From positions 31,612 to 95,611 of the forward strand of contig NW_005178448.1 in the NCBI RefSeq assembly GCF_000341285.1: 64,000 nucleotides of DNA. The letters are read 5' to 3'. The notes beneath the pieces were generated by a model. The model worked only from the letters and a program-made list of their open reading frames with translations, searched no databases and had not been told where the DNA came from. The position numbers were made by a program, and so were the translations under genes. Positions 45,132 through 56,308 of the stretch are shown here, piece after piece; the first letter of the stretch is position 1; each line of letters starts with the position of its first letter. This DNA is from Galdieria sulphuraria (Eukaryota > Rhodophyta > Bangiophyceae > Galdieriales > Galdieriaceae).

Positions 45132-46768
45132 GTATAAACCCTTCAACTTTCCAAAGTCTTCAAATCTTGCCAATAAAAAAAAGAGATGATAAAATTTTCA
45201 TTTTTCTTATCATCGATGGAAATCTCTTGTCGAACACTTTTGTAGATACACAAACTCCTTACGATAAGGAGGATTGAGCCTCAAACAAGAACTTATTGAA
45301 ATTTTTGACTGTAAGAGTAAAAGTGGTGATGCTTTTGCTTCTCCTTGCACTTATATTTCAAGATTGATCTTACTTTTTTCTTTGCAAATAGAAGTGAAAG
45401 ATTCTTGCTTTTCCATTATTTCTAAATATATATTCTTTTTACAAAAGTAGACAAAATTGATCAACATATTTAAAAGAATAAGACCTTTACCGATTTGGAT
45501 AGTAACAACCACAATACCATTTGAGATGAGATTGATTGACTCGGCAAAAGAATTAAACAAACTATTTTATTTTATTCTGCTGAAAATATTGCAAAGTTGG
45601 CGACAATTTTATTTCTTATAGAACAACTTGGATAAAAGCGTTTCTCTTATTTTTCAAGTATGACTTGTTCCTAGTAGAATGAACACTTCTTGTATTGTTT
45701 ATACAAAATACTGAGTTGTCTTTGATTCTTGTGACAAGTATCCAAAGGAACCTTCCACCATATACCCATCAGGTTATATTTCGCAAGAGTCTTCTTCCAA
45801 GTGTCTATTAAGAAGAACTTTTGTATATTGTCTGCTCAAAATATCGTTTGTTCAAACAATAGATTTGCATGGTGTTACAACAGATTCTTCCTTCTATTTC
45901 GATATTGACAATCCTTCACTAAGATTGCCGAATCATATTAGGAATTCGAAAATTTTTATCAAAGTAGTTTAGTATTTCCTTTGTTCTTTTAAGAAAATTA
46001 AAGCCGCATAGATAATTTAGCTTATTATATTTTCAGAAATGCCGCTATGGACCTTCAAGTTATTATGATGGAATGTAGGACCAGATACTTATGTTTTGCC
46101 TTTAGTTGCATTTTCGTATGATCTTCTATGATATATGTATGGGCAAGCTTTGGTTTTTGTACATTCCGTTCTTGGATTGATTTGAAAACCGTACTATTAT
46201 TCCTTGTTTTCCTTTGCACTCTCCTGTCGATCTTTCTCATTTCTTGAAACTTCTGAAATCATAATGTAAACCTGTTCAGATGCTGTAAAAAGTCAATATC
46301 AACTGCTTAAAGACCAACTCAGTGCGAGGAAAACAGAAAATTCTGTTGGTTACTCTACGACTTAAGTTGCTCTTGGTGAAAATATGATTAGAACAATCTT
46401 CGGTTCAAATGACTAGAGAAAGTTGTTGTGACAATTCCATTCACAAACAAAGTATGTAGATAATTTAGAATTTTTTCAGTTTCTAGTGCATTATGTGATG
46501 ATAAGATATGTAATTGTATTGAAAGTTGGTTGAAGGGACCTCGCTATAAAGATTAACTTGAGGTTGCTCGACATAATTACATTGGAAGTTTTGATTCTTT
46601 GGCTATGTTTTTCTCAAGTATAATTAAAGATGCTCTTAGTTTACTGTCTAGTAAAAACACTGCCAAGTATCGTCGTTTCTCCAAAATGTTTGAAGCTTTT
46701 CATCCAATTTTCTTCATCACTTTTGCATTCCTATTTTTTATGGAGTATTTGTCGTTGAAACTTTCTCT
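45132..46768. other. A/T-rich intergenic stretch
   Basis: About 1.6 kb with short open frames only. A plus-strand frame from about 46603 to 46790 overlaps the start of the next gene in another frame and shows a hydrophobic segment, but no gene can be supported. Confidence 0.45.
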
Positions 46769-49273
46769 ATGGAATCAATTTACTATTTAAAAGAACCACA
46801 AGTTGACAGAGAGGAAGACGTAAGGGCTATCATTGAAACTTTTCGTTCCCAGTTCTCGAAGAAGATGTACGGTGGTCCTTTGTTCAATCGACCGGCTTGT
46901 TGTTTTGCCCCGCAAATATTTGGAGCAGGGAAAACTTTTCTAGGCCGAAATTTTTTGTCTTATTTGAATATTTTTACTGAGCATGAGTGTTCAAGTGTAC
47001 AGACTTTTCAACAGCCACGCAGTTCATATGAGAAACCCCAGTTGAGTGCTCCGAAGGTTCCTTGGAAACACTTTGCGGAACACACATTGTCAGTTGTCTT
47101 AGAACTAGGAGAGAATTTTTCTCGTGCTCCTTTTGCAAGTTTTCGAAAGGCTTTAAGGTATAACATAGCTCTGGCTACAGCCGAGTGCAACGGTATGACT
47201 GCCCGAGAAACTGTAGAATTCACGGACGCAGCGATGAAGCAACCTAGTGTTTTTTTATTTCTCCAGTATCTTCTCGAACAATTTCAGAAACAATATTTAT
47301 TTTTGATGATAGACGAACTTAGCCACCTGAGTTACATCACCAAATACTATAGTGAACTTACCATGAAACAGTTCGTCGAGCCCAATCCAAGTTATATCCC
47401 GTATCGCAAATTTTTTCGAACTGTAGATGAGTTGCTTAATACAGGAAAAGTTATCCTATATATTGCTGGGCGAACCGACGAAATCTCAGCCCGCCTGTCT
47501 GATGCTCGCTCCAGTAAAGTCACCCTCCATATGTTGCGGTTGAATCCCTTTAAACTAAATGATATTAACGAATATATTGAGCTGGAAACTTATAATGGAA
47601 AGTCCTTGAAGGACTGGTTATTGCCCTCAAATGATTTACGATATCAATTCGTAGAATTGTTGAAAAAGAAGACAGGAGGTATTCCGTTAATTGTAAAGAA
47701 TACTTTACTAGCCCTAGTAGAGAAACTTGCAAACTTATCTCAACCTGCTATCAACGATGACAATATGGAACTTTTATTAGATAGTGTCTTTGAAGATATA
47801 CTAAATGAGTCAGGAACCTTTATTATTCCGGAGATACTAGATTCCGCAACCCTTCTTCGATATCAATTTGTCCTTTTGAATTATCAACTCGGAACAGTTT
47901 TTCCAATTGACTTTGTAATTACTATATGTGGAACGAGAACTTATTTGATGGACTTGGTTGCAACTTTTGGGTTTTACCGTGAAAGTTGTGGAATTGACGG
48001 GATTGATTTGGGCACCGAATTCAAGATTGGTTGTTGTGAATTTATATTGAGAGCTCATAGCAACTATAAATTTTTCCGTGAGGCTACTGAACTCTTTCCT
48101 TTATCTCCGTTTAGTTATATTTCCGACACTTCAACAGCAAAGGGAGTCTTCTTTGAATTTGTATTTATGAAGATCTTTCGCTTTCGCTTATTAACTTTTC
48201 TTCATTCTAACTCCTCGCCTATTGTACATTCTGCTATTCCAGGAATTTTCCAGGGTTCTTTTATTGAACAGGACAATGTTTCTTATTCTATGGAATCAAC
48301 AAAATCTAATGATATACCCATCTTGAGAAATGTCTCTGATTCATTTTCTGATCATTATAGAAAATATTTACAACGTTGTGGTATTTTTGTTCCAAAAGAT
48401 GGCAATTCTAGTGGCGCTGATGCATATGTTGTATTCCATAATGGACAAACACGTTATGTTGTTGGATTTTCATTTAAATTTTATCACAAAACTGAATTTT
48501 CGAAGAGAGATATTGAGAAGGAAGCAGAACAATTTTTCCAAGAAGTTATTTCCGTTTTGAATGACGAATCTCTTTCATCTGTTCAACTTTGTTTTCAGTT
48601 TGTGGTAGTATATACTAGTTATGGTCAATCTGTATTTTTCTCTGTTGAAGAACATAATATTGTTGAAGATGCAAGTTATTTGGCCACTGAACATTCTTCA
48701 GGGTCAACTTTGAATGAAAGTAGTCGATCATGTCTGCAATTGACAGTTGTTTCCCAAAGGAATTTTGAACGATTCTTGGGAATAGATAATGTCGAAATGT
48801 TGAGGAAAGTTGGGGAAGCAAACCGAGGAGAGTTCTGTAAATATTTTTCAGTATGGTGTAAAACTATCTTTGAGTCGATGTCCAGTGCATATGTTTCATC
48901 TTTGGAAGCTGAGCAATCAAATGTTACTTTAAGAGTATCTCGAAATATAAGACAGAGAACAAGCATGGAGAATAGGATGCAAATGGAAGAGCTTCAAAGT
49001 GCTATGCAAGTGGAAGAAGGAGATACACGAGGCGAACAAAAGGTTGCAGCATCGAGTTCTTTGTCTTCGTCATTTGATTGGAATACTTTCCTAAGAGAAC
49101 GTTGTGGTCTTTATGAAGAGGACGTTGCTTATTGTCTTCCGAAAGTCGAAGATATCGATACGGACGAGCTTCCAGCGGTGACCGAAGAAATTTTAAGGGA
49201 CTTGGGTATAGATAAACCTGCGTTGAGGTCGAAGATAAGATCTTCTATAAGGTCATATCTTGCTAGCGAATGA
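46769..49273 (+). CDS. P-loop NTPase with nuclease-like and SAM-like parts (Crinkler/RHS-like)
   Basis: An intronless 834-aa frame. The P-loop QIFGAGKTFLGR (residues 49-60) and Walker B YLFLMIDELSHL (about 176-187) are followed by an arginine-bearing IAGRTDEISARL and a long helical part. This is the layout of NTPases seen in Crinkler/RHS-type proteins and related STAND-like ATPases. In the middle, GADAYVVF ... VVGFSFKFYHK (about 550-575) resembles a PD-(D/E)xK nuclease core, with Asp and Lys in place; this is tentative. The C-terminal about 60 residues (WNTFLRERCGLYEEDV ... ILRDLGIDKPALRSKI) look like a SAM domain. The gene stands alone between two gene-free stretches. Confidence 0.6.
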   Translation: MESIYYLKEPQVDREEDVRAIIETFRSQFSKKMYGGPLFNRPACCFAPQIFGAGKTFLGRNFLSYLNIFTEHECSSVQTFQQPRSSYEKPQLSAPKVPWKHFAEHTLSVVLELGENFSRAPFASFRKALRYNIALATAECNGMTARETVEFTDAAMKQPSVFLFLQYLLEQFQKQYLFLMIDELSHLSYITKYYSELTMKQFVEPNPSYIPYRKFFRTVDELLNTGKVILYIAGRTDEISARLSDARSSKVTLHMLRLNPFKLNDINEYIELETYNGKSLKDWLLPSNDLRYQFVELLKKKTGGIPLIVKNTLLALVEKLANLSQPAINDDNMELLLDSVFEDILNESGTFIIPEILDSATLLRYQFVLLNYQLGTVFPIDFVITICGTRTYLMDLVATFGFYRESCGIDGIDLGTEFKIGCCEFILRAHSNYKFFREATELFPLSPFSYISDTSTAKGVFFEFVFMKIFRFRLLTFLHSNSSPIVHSAIPGIFQGSFIEQDNVSYSMESTKSNDIPILRNVSDSFSDHYRKYLQRCGIFVPKDGNSSGADAYVVFHNGQTRYVVGFSFKFYHKTEFSKRDIEKEAEQFFQEVISVLNDESLSSVQLCFQFVVVYTSYGQSVFFSVEEHNIVEDASYLATEHSSGSTLNESSRSCLQLTVVSQRNFERFLGIDNVEMLRKVGEANRGEFCKYFSVWCKTIFESMSSAYVSSLEAEQSNVTLRVSRNIRQRTSMENRMQMEELQSAMQVEEGDTRGEQKVAASSSLSSSFDWNTFLRERCGLYEEDVAYCLPKVEDIDTDELPAVTEEILRDLGIDKPALRSKIRSSIRSYLASE

Positions 49274-51141
49274 TGAATGTATTTGAGAGTTTTTATTTTT
49301 CAATATGTTTCGTTCATTGTATTTGCAACTGATAAATACCAAATTTTCTTTCATTCTATCTTGAGCATTGAAGGAATGCTTTCAAAGGAGATATAGAGTC
49401 TTTTATGTCTAATGAGGGATAATTGCTGATCTGATATCCGCAAGAATGAAATAAGACTCTTGGTTTGTTAATGAAATTTCTTTTCCAATTGGAAAAAAAG
49501 ATGTCGACTAAGTAAATCGTTGACATATCAAGTTTGCGATGGTTCTTATCAAGATCGATAGGGTTATCAAACTAGGAGGAATCGACTCTTATATTTTTAC
49601 AAAATCACAACACATGATATTCCAATGGTACCCTTTCAAGATATTGTTTCCAAGCTATCATACAAGTTCCGTAGTTCAACTATAAGAAAAATAGTGACAA
49701 TTTTGAACAACTTTTTTTTTCTATGTTGTCTCACAACAAGATTTCCAATTGGGAGCTTCATTCATAAGAATACTATCAAACGGTTCATTTTGAAAGTGGT
49801 TCAGATCAATGGAAAAGCAGTTCGATTCTTTGTTTCGAAAATGATGAATAGTTTGTGAGCCAGGGTCATCAAGGATTATTCTCTTTTACTTTTCTTATGT
49901 CGAAAGTAGTGACTGGAAATTGTATAACTATCGCAGTTTCTATTTCATCTTTTACGGATCACGAAAAAGGTTCTGTTCTAACTAATTGGACTTGTGTTTG
50001 GATTAGAAAAAGTTGCAACTCCCTTCTTCGATACAAGCAGTCTTTGGCAAGTTGTAGATTTTTAAAAAACTATTATGGTCATCAAGACTCAATTTGAATG
50101 CTTCATGTAGTCCTGCAGAGACAAGAAGCCAAGTCTCAATATCCATTGCTCTGGAGATTTAAAGTCCTATATTCAGAACAACGAAAAGGATGATGAAGAA
50201 TTTGAAGAGTAGATTAGTTGGACTCGTAGAGAATTTTACGTTCGAAGACTCAAATACTTTTTTTTTATAGCGACATGTGTGCTTACTGGTTTGAAACAAG
50301 ATTGTGTATGGTTTTGGTACTGAGTTTTGAAGAGGAACTTGATATAAAAGAAAACATGAAGATTTCACACAAGAAATGCATGCTTTCAGTTGAAAATGTT
50401 GATAACGTTGACAACTCATCAAATGATATCCTCTAGTTTGGAAAGATACAATAAGAGATCTCATAGAAAACTAGAATCTTGCAATCGATAAAGCCAACGT
50501 GAGGACGCTCAAGTTTCCGACTTGAAAGGTTCGAAAATTCGAATCTCATCAGACCAAGACTTTCAATTTCTCGTTATATACACAACTTGTGTGTTCTTTA
50601 TCTAATACTTGTAGAGTGTTTAGTGGCTGCCTCTTTCTACTCCCTTGAACGTATCAATAGTCCTATGAAAGACTTTAAAAAAGGCAAAGACTCTTCGTAA
50701 AAAAAGTCCTTTTTTAAATCAACGCTATTCGATGGAGAAGCTATTTGGAAGGTTTTTGCGGTGAATTGTTTTAGCTAAAAATAACTAGATGGTTTCAAAC
50801 AAAGAAACTTTGCACCTGTTGTGATATGCTAGAATGAAAGTTATGATTCGTTAGTTTTTAAGCTGGAGATCTTTATATGGCGCTAGTTTTGCAATCCTTC
50901 TTTTGCTGCAATAGTTGTTGAAGTAAACCATGATTTATGAACAAAATGGTCTTCTTCTGAAGTTTATAAATCAGACCAAAAGAGGACTGAATTCCAACCA
51001 TTTGGTCGTAATCCATGAAATGATGTCGCATTCGATTGATGACACAGCGTAATCTGAGAATATAGTCCCAGTGTATTCCCAACTTGGACACATTGGAACG
51101 ATAAAGGTATTCAAAGGTACCTCGAAACCTACTTCGCTTAA
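49274..51141. other. A/T-rich intergenic stretch
   Basis: About 1.9 kb with scattered short frames. At 50873-51265 a minus-strand open frame of 130 codons overlaps the start of the next gene. It contains GTFEYLY, which also occurs in similar form (STFEYLR) in a minus-strand frame at 54788-55114. No tRNA fold could be completed around 50500. Confidence 0.4.
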
Positions 51142-54100
51142 ATGAATAAAGACGAAAGTATTCGAAAAAACGGGTCAAGTGTGAAAAGCAACATTCAACA
51201 GGAAGCGCTTGGACCTGTCGAAACGAATGACTCAACAGCAGATATGGAACAGGATAGAGGTACATCTATGAGGAATGTAGACAACGGTTTTCCATCTGGT
51301 CATATTGAAGAATCTCTGTCTTCAGTTGCCCCAAGGCCAAGGGGTTATCATAGTACACAGTTCCTTACACAAGAAGAAACTATTTCTGAGTCAGAATCGA
51401 AACCAATTTCTTATAAACAGGCTTGTGTGGAACTTTCAAAGCAGGGTTCAACGAATGAGGTTTCCATTCAGTGGGGTTCAAAGCAAAATAGTCGTAAAAC
51501 ACTGGTCTACCAAGCAGTCCCAGCATTTTCACCTCGAAACCCGAAAGTGGATGCCTTGGAGAAGACGATAGACGATAGACTTTTGACAGCTACTCGACTT
51601 GTAGCGACAGTCCCGTGTAAAACAAGGATGTTCGATGAACTTCTCAAGCAAAGTCCTGTCACTGCAGCGGACTTTGAATTCAGAAATGAAAACGTCTTTC
51701 TAAAGGTGCTGGAACAGATAGAAAGTTCTGAGAAGCACTATTTTGCAGAAAATTCTATGGTTATGAGATTAGATCTTTTTCAGGTCTCGCAACTTGAGAG
51801 CAAAATGGCACAGGAGGCGTGGTATGGAGCGTTCACCAAGTTTAAACAAATTGCCATCGTCACTTCAGTATCAGATATCGTGAATGCATGTCACTGGCTC
51901 CAAGTTTGCCATTCTGGCAAAAAGTGTTTATCTCCAACACTCTTTTTATGGGCACAGTATAAAGGAAATTGTCAAGTTTTAAACGCCTTGTTTCGAGAAT
52001 TCGACCCGATATACTTATATGTAAACCTTCATATACTGAAGGAAAAAGGAGTAGACTCTTTATTCTACCAAAAGCTGAATGACTGCAAACATCTACATTG
52101 TTTGGTGGTGAATGATATGACAATTTCTTTAAGAGAACTTGACAACATTCTAAAGTGTTCGTCCTCAGTCTTTGTGGGCTACCTTTCAAGTAAAATGATC
52201 TCCAAAGAATTGGAAAAGGTTAAAGTGAGTTTGCAGAACAATATGAAAGAGGTACATTTGATTACGTCAGAGTTATGCTATCATTTGCAGCAGACTCCTA
52301 ATAATGACTTTAAAGAATATTGGAGTTTTTCTAAAGACTTTGGAACAAGACTTTGTTTCTATCCTGACAAAGTAAAGCTAGAATTTGCATGTAAGGCTTT
52401 ACAAGCAAACTCTACATTAGAAATTCTAGATATTGATAGCTGCAATATGAATTCTGATGACGCAAAAAAGTTATCAGAGGCGTTGAAGAGAAATTCTACC
52501 CTGGATAATCTATGCATAGGTATTAACAAGATCAATTCTGAAGGAGCAAGATATATAGCAGACGTATTGAAAATGAATTCCACACTCACAAAATTATCTA
52601 TTTATGGTAATAATATTGGTTCTGAAGGAGCGAGATATTTATCTGAAGCATTGAAAGTAAACTCTACATTAAAAATGCTCTGTATGGGTCGCAATAATAT
52701 AGGTTCGGAAGGAACAAAGTATATTTCAAATGCTTTGATGCACAACTCTACCCTGACCGAATTATGTATCTATGGTAACAACATAGATTCCCAAGGAGCC
52801 AAATATTTATCTGAAGCCTTGAAGGTGAACTCAGGTTTGAAAACATTTCGTCTTGGTCGCAATTCAATTGGTTCTGAAGGCGCAATGGTTCTGTCCAAGG
52901 CACTGGAAAGAAATTCCACATTGACAGAGTTATATATTTATGCCAATAAGATTGGCCCTGAAGGAGCGAAGCATTTGTTTGGAGCAATGGAAAGACATTC
53001 CAAGCTGACAACATTGTGTATCGGTATTAATAATATTGGCCCAGATGGAGCTAAAGCCTTATCGGAAGCTTTACAAAGAAACTCCTCGTTAGAAACATTA
53101 CAACTTTATGCAAATGAAATCGGCTCTCAAGGAATGAAATATCTGTCAGAAGCATTGGAAATCAACTCAGCACTGACGACATTCCTCATTGGCTGTAATG
53201 ATATTGGCAATGAAGGGGCAGGACATCTTTCTGAGGCATTAAAAACAAATTCTACGCTGAAGGTATTGTATATTTATGGCAATAATATAGATGCAACTGG
53301 AGCAAGATACTTGTCAGACATGTTGCGAAGAAATTTATCACTGATAAAAATGCATATATATGGAAATTCTATCGGTTCAGAAGGATTCAATGCTCTGGTG
53401 GAAGGACTCAAAGAAAATTATACCATGAAAGAACTTTACATTAATATCAAAGACGATAGCATTGGTTCAAGAGAAACGTCCTTGATAAGGGAGTTATTGC
53501 ATCGAAATAATTGTCTTAGTGATGAAGTCGATTCACCGATTTCTTTCACGCAGGAAGAAGAGCAAATGATTATGGAAAGACGCAAAAAATTGGATCTGCC
53601 AACACAACAAGATCACGACGCTGCCTGTAAAGCTGCCTTTTTGTTGATATCTTATCTTCAGCATCGACGCAAATTATGTCTAATTGACAGTAATGAACCG
53701 AATAATGCATCACCGTCTGATTCTTTATTAAAGCCATTATTTCTGATGGATCCCACCGATTTACCGAATGTGCGAGCTCAAGAAGAATGTTTCTTGTCAG
53801 AAACACATTCCTATCGTTGCGGCATTTGCTCCTTTGTTTGTCTCTATCCTTGCTGCTCGGACAACTGTTCGCATATTTTTTGCAAAGTTTGCATAACGAG
53901 AAGGCTCGATGAAAATAAAAGCTGTCCTCTTTGTGAAACTCCATGTGAGTCTTGGAGACAGGTTCCGGTTATTGATAGTATGATTCGTCATTTAATTGTT
54001 GATTGTCCCTTAAAATGCGGTTGGCAAGGGCTGCTTTCTGTTTACGATAATTGTCATCAAATGGAATGCATTCATCAAAAGGGAAGGTGCAATTTGTGTG

Positions 54101-54372
54101 GTTTGGAAATGGAACTTGGACAGTTTACGAACATACATTTGGTTGAAAGTGATTGCCGTATACCATGTCGTTACTGCAACCAAGTTATCGGTGCACCACT
54201 CATGGAAGTGCACGAACACTATGAATGTCTACTGGCTCCCTTTCAATGCTCTCTTTGTCAAAAAATATTGACATGGAAGGATAGTTTAAATCATTCGAAT
54301 ACATGCTGTGGCTCCATTCCAGCTTTTATGGTACATGTTGAGGGTGATCTGGTTTCCGATACTTGTGTTTAA
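51142..54372 (+). CDS. LRR protein with RING and TRAF-type zinc fingers (putative E3 ligase)
   Basis: An intronless 1076-aa frame. Residues 1-120 are polar. Residues about 120-410 form an unrecognised alpha/beta part. About 13 RNI-like leucine-rich repeats of 28 residues follow (about 411-780; consensus LSEALKxNSTLxxLxIxxNxIGSEGA). Repeats 2-11 alternate between an IGxNxI form and an IYGNxI form. A RING finger (CGICSFVCLYPCC ... HIFCKVC ... CPLCETPC, about 893-935) and three Cys/His clusters of TRAF type follow (CPLKCGWQG, CNLCGLEMEL, CRYCNQVIG, CSLCQKIL). The layout suggests ubiquitin ligation directed by the LRR part. The target is unknown. Confidence 0.78.
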   Translation: MNKDESIRKNGSSVKSNIQQEALGPVETNDSTADMEQDRGTSMRNVDNGFPSGHIEESLSSVAPRPRGYHSTQFLTQEETISESESKPISYKQACVELSKQGSTNEVSIQWGSKQNSRKTLVYQAVPAFSPRNPKVDALEKTIDDRLLTATRLVATVPCKTRMFDELLKQSPVTAADFEFRNENVFLKVLEQIESSEKHYFAENSMVMRLDLFQVSQLESKMAQEAWYGAFTKFKQIAIVTSVSDIVNACHWLQVCHSGKKCLSPTLFLWAQYKGNCQVLNALFREFDPIYLYVNLHILKEKGVDSLFYQKLNDCKHLHCLVVNDMTISLRELDNILKCSSSVFVGYLSSKMISKELEKVKVSLQNNMKEVHLITSELCYHLQQTPNNDFKEYWSFSKDFGTRLCFYPDKVKLEFACKALQANSTLEILDIDSCNMNSDDAKKLSEALKRNSTLDNLCIGINKINSEGARYIADVLKMNSTLTKLSIYGNNIGSEGARYLSEALKVNSTLKMLCMGRNNIGSEGTKYISNALMHNSTLTELCIYGNNIDSQGAKYLSEALKVNSGLKTFRLGRNSIGSEGAMVLSKALERNSTLTELYIYANKIGPEGAKHLFGAMERHSKLTTLCIGINNIGPDGAKALSEALQRNSSLETLQLYANEIGSQGMKYLSEALEINSALTTFLIGCNDIGNEGAGHLSEALKTNSTLKVLYIYGNNIDATGARYLSDMLRRNLSLIKMHIYGNSIGSEGFNALVEGLKENYTMKELYINIKDDSIGSRETSLIRELLHRNNCLSDEVDSPISFTQEEEQMIMERRKKLDLPTQQDHDAACKAAFLLISYLQHRRKLCLIDSNEPNNASPSDSLLKPLFLMDPTDLPNVRAQEECFLSETHSYRCGICSFVCLYPCCSDNCSHIFCKVCITRRLDENKSCPLCETPCESWRQVPVIDSMIRHLIVDCPLKCGWQGLLSVYDNCHQMECIHQKGRCNLCGLEMELGQFTNIHLVESDCRIPCRYCNQVIGAPLMEVHEHYECLLAPFQCSLCQKILTWKDSLNHSNTCCGSIPAFMVHVEGDLVSDTCV

Positions 54373-56308
54373 ATTGTTGGTTAATGTCAAAGTATTAGAA
54401 ACAATTCGTTGTGGATTTGAAAAACTCAATAATTCAAGTAAATCATTTGTTCAATTGCGAGATAATGGATACAAAAGCTGAAAGAATTATTGTTGGAACC
54501 AATCATCCTTGAACAAATATACTGAGAAGATAAACTGGAGACAACTAGGATTATCTACTTGGTATTTGACATGACTGAGGTAAATATTTGTAACTAGCCT
54601 TGTTCAAAGTACTTTGGAAGCAAAAAACAACTTCAGACGTCATATCAACAAAAACTTTGTATTAAATCTATAAGTGAAAAATCTACCCGAGAATCTACAG
54701 ACACTTGACAGGTTGATAGTCTTTGTTGACAAATGTTTTTAATTCCAGCAATTGAGCTTCTCTCATTGCGCCTAAGCTTTTTGATGACTACCGTGTTATG
54801 GTAGATGCTGTTCCTGATTGAAAGCTTGAATAATTGGTCCACTTGAAAATACGACGAGATAAAAGAATAACAATCAGTGATTCAGGTGGCCGTTTCAACT
54901 CCTTGCAAAGGTGGCTGCTTGACGGAGTCTTTGTCACAGCTGTTTGTGTGGCATCGACTTGAAGCAAGAGAAGATCACAAAGTGCCTTCAAAGTGAGGAA
55001 GTCTATTAAGGCAATAAAAACCTCAATAATAGGATAACAACGTCTCTTGTGTAAACAAAGAAAACGCAAGTATTCAAAAGTAGACTGAATCCTCCTATGG
55101 ACACTGTGTTTCAACGTGGCAAACGCAAAAGAATAAACCAGCAGTATTTATTGCCGTGTTTCTAAACGCAGAATTTCAGTTGCTAAGCTCTGGCTACTTT
55201 AGGTTCAATGTTGAAAACCATTTTGAGAAAGTTTGAGTACTATTCTATGTAATGTGTTGGTATTATAGTGGGTTCTCTGCATTGATCATCTTCCATTCAC
55301 ACATTGCCCTTCGATTGTCCTATGATATAGCAAAACGCTATGTTATGCTCTTAAATTTATTCTTTAAAAGGCATTCTATTCAAAAGTGTTCCGTTCGTTC
55401 ATATTTGAAGCAAGAAATCCATACAAAAAGAGAACAACTTCCTATTTGCAACTCTCTCGATAATGGACTTACTCCATTCTCACTATTAAGTGTGTCATTT
55501 CTTGGCATATATCGAATCAACTGATTGTGACTATTTATCCTAATAGTTGTTTCTTCCCAATAGTATGGCAATATACGACATGGCAATGTCATTTTTTTAC
55601 ATGAATATACATGCGTAAATATTAATATTCAAACAATAATATTCTCTTCCTACTGCTTGTGTACAAGCTTCTGTTCACTATAGTTGATATTTATCCCACA
55701 AAGTTCTTCAAGAATACTACTATGGCAATCTGGGCTTAAATATCAACTTGGAAACAGAAAACCATTCAACTCACCTCCTTAAGCTCGTTACATTTGACTA
55801 TTTCAGTTTTATTTCTCACACAGTAAACTCTTCAAAAAAGGGGGACTATTATCAAAGGTGCAAAAGTTATACTCTCAATTATACATATATGGATTACACA
55901 CTTAAAAAAGGGAGGTATTGGAAAGCTAGCTAGTGAGATAAGATAGCACTGAAGTCTAGCATATTTCTACTCGTCCGGAGTTGAAAGGAGTGTGCAAGGT
56001 AAAAACTTTGTCCAACAACGTCAATCCCATTTTGCAAGATTGCAGCTGAGTGATCTCAATTCGGTTGCAAATGGAAAAACAGCGTGGATCGCATTATCCA
56101 AGTTGATCAAAAAGCGATTTGTTTTGTAATGGGAATCTTGAACTGCCTTTTTCAAATATTCTTCTATAGCTGTTTCTATATTTGGAAAAACCAATCGTCA
56201 CATGTAGAAATGGAATAATATTCTGAATCGACAAATCTCAAGCTTTATATAAGCTCCTGAAACAACAAAATTTTGTTTTATCTTTTTATTCTTAACTTTT
56301 AAGATAAT
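54373..56308. other. A/T-rich intergenic stretch
   Basis: About 1.9 kb. The minus-strand frame at 54788-55114 (STFEYLRFL and LKALCDLLLLQVDA) is protein-like and may be an exon or a gene remnant, but no start or partner exon is clear. The rest shows nothing. Confidence 0.4.

Noticed and set aside
50485-50570. tRNA-like sequence with TTCGAAT and a perfect 5-bp stem around TTTCCGA
   Set aside because: The T-stem and acceptor stem do not pair with anything nearby, also when a permuted order is tried by eye. A tRNAscan or permuted-tRNA search would settle it.
50873-51265. 130-codon minus-strand frame antisense to the LRR gene start
   Set aside because: No recognised domain and no clear start; kept only as a possible remnant in the findings.
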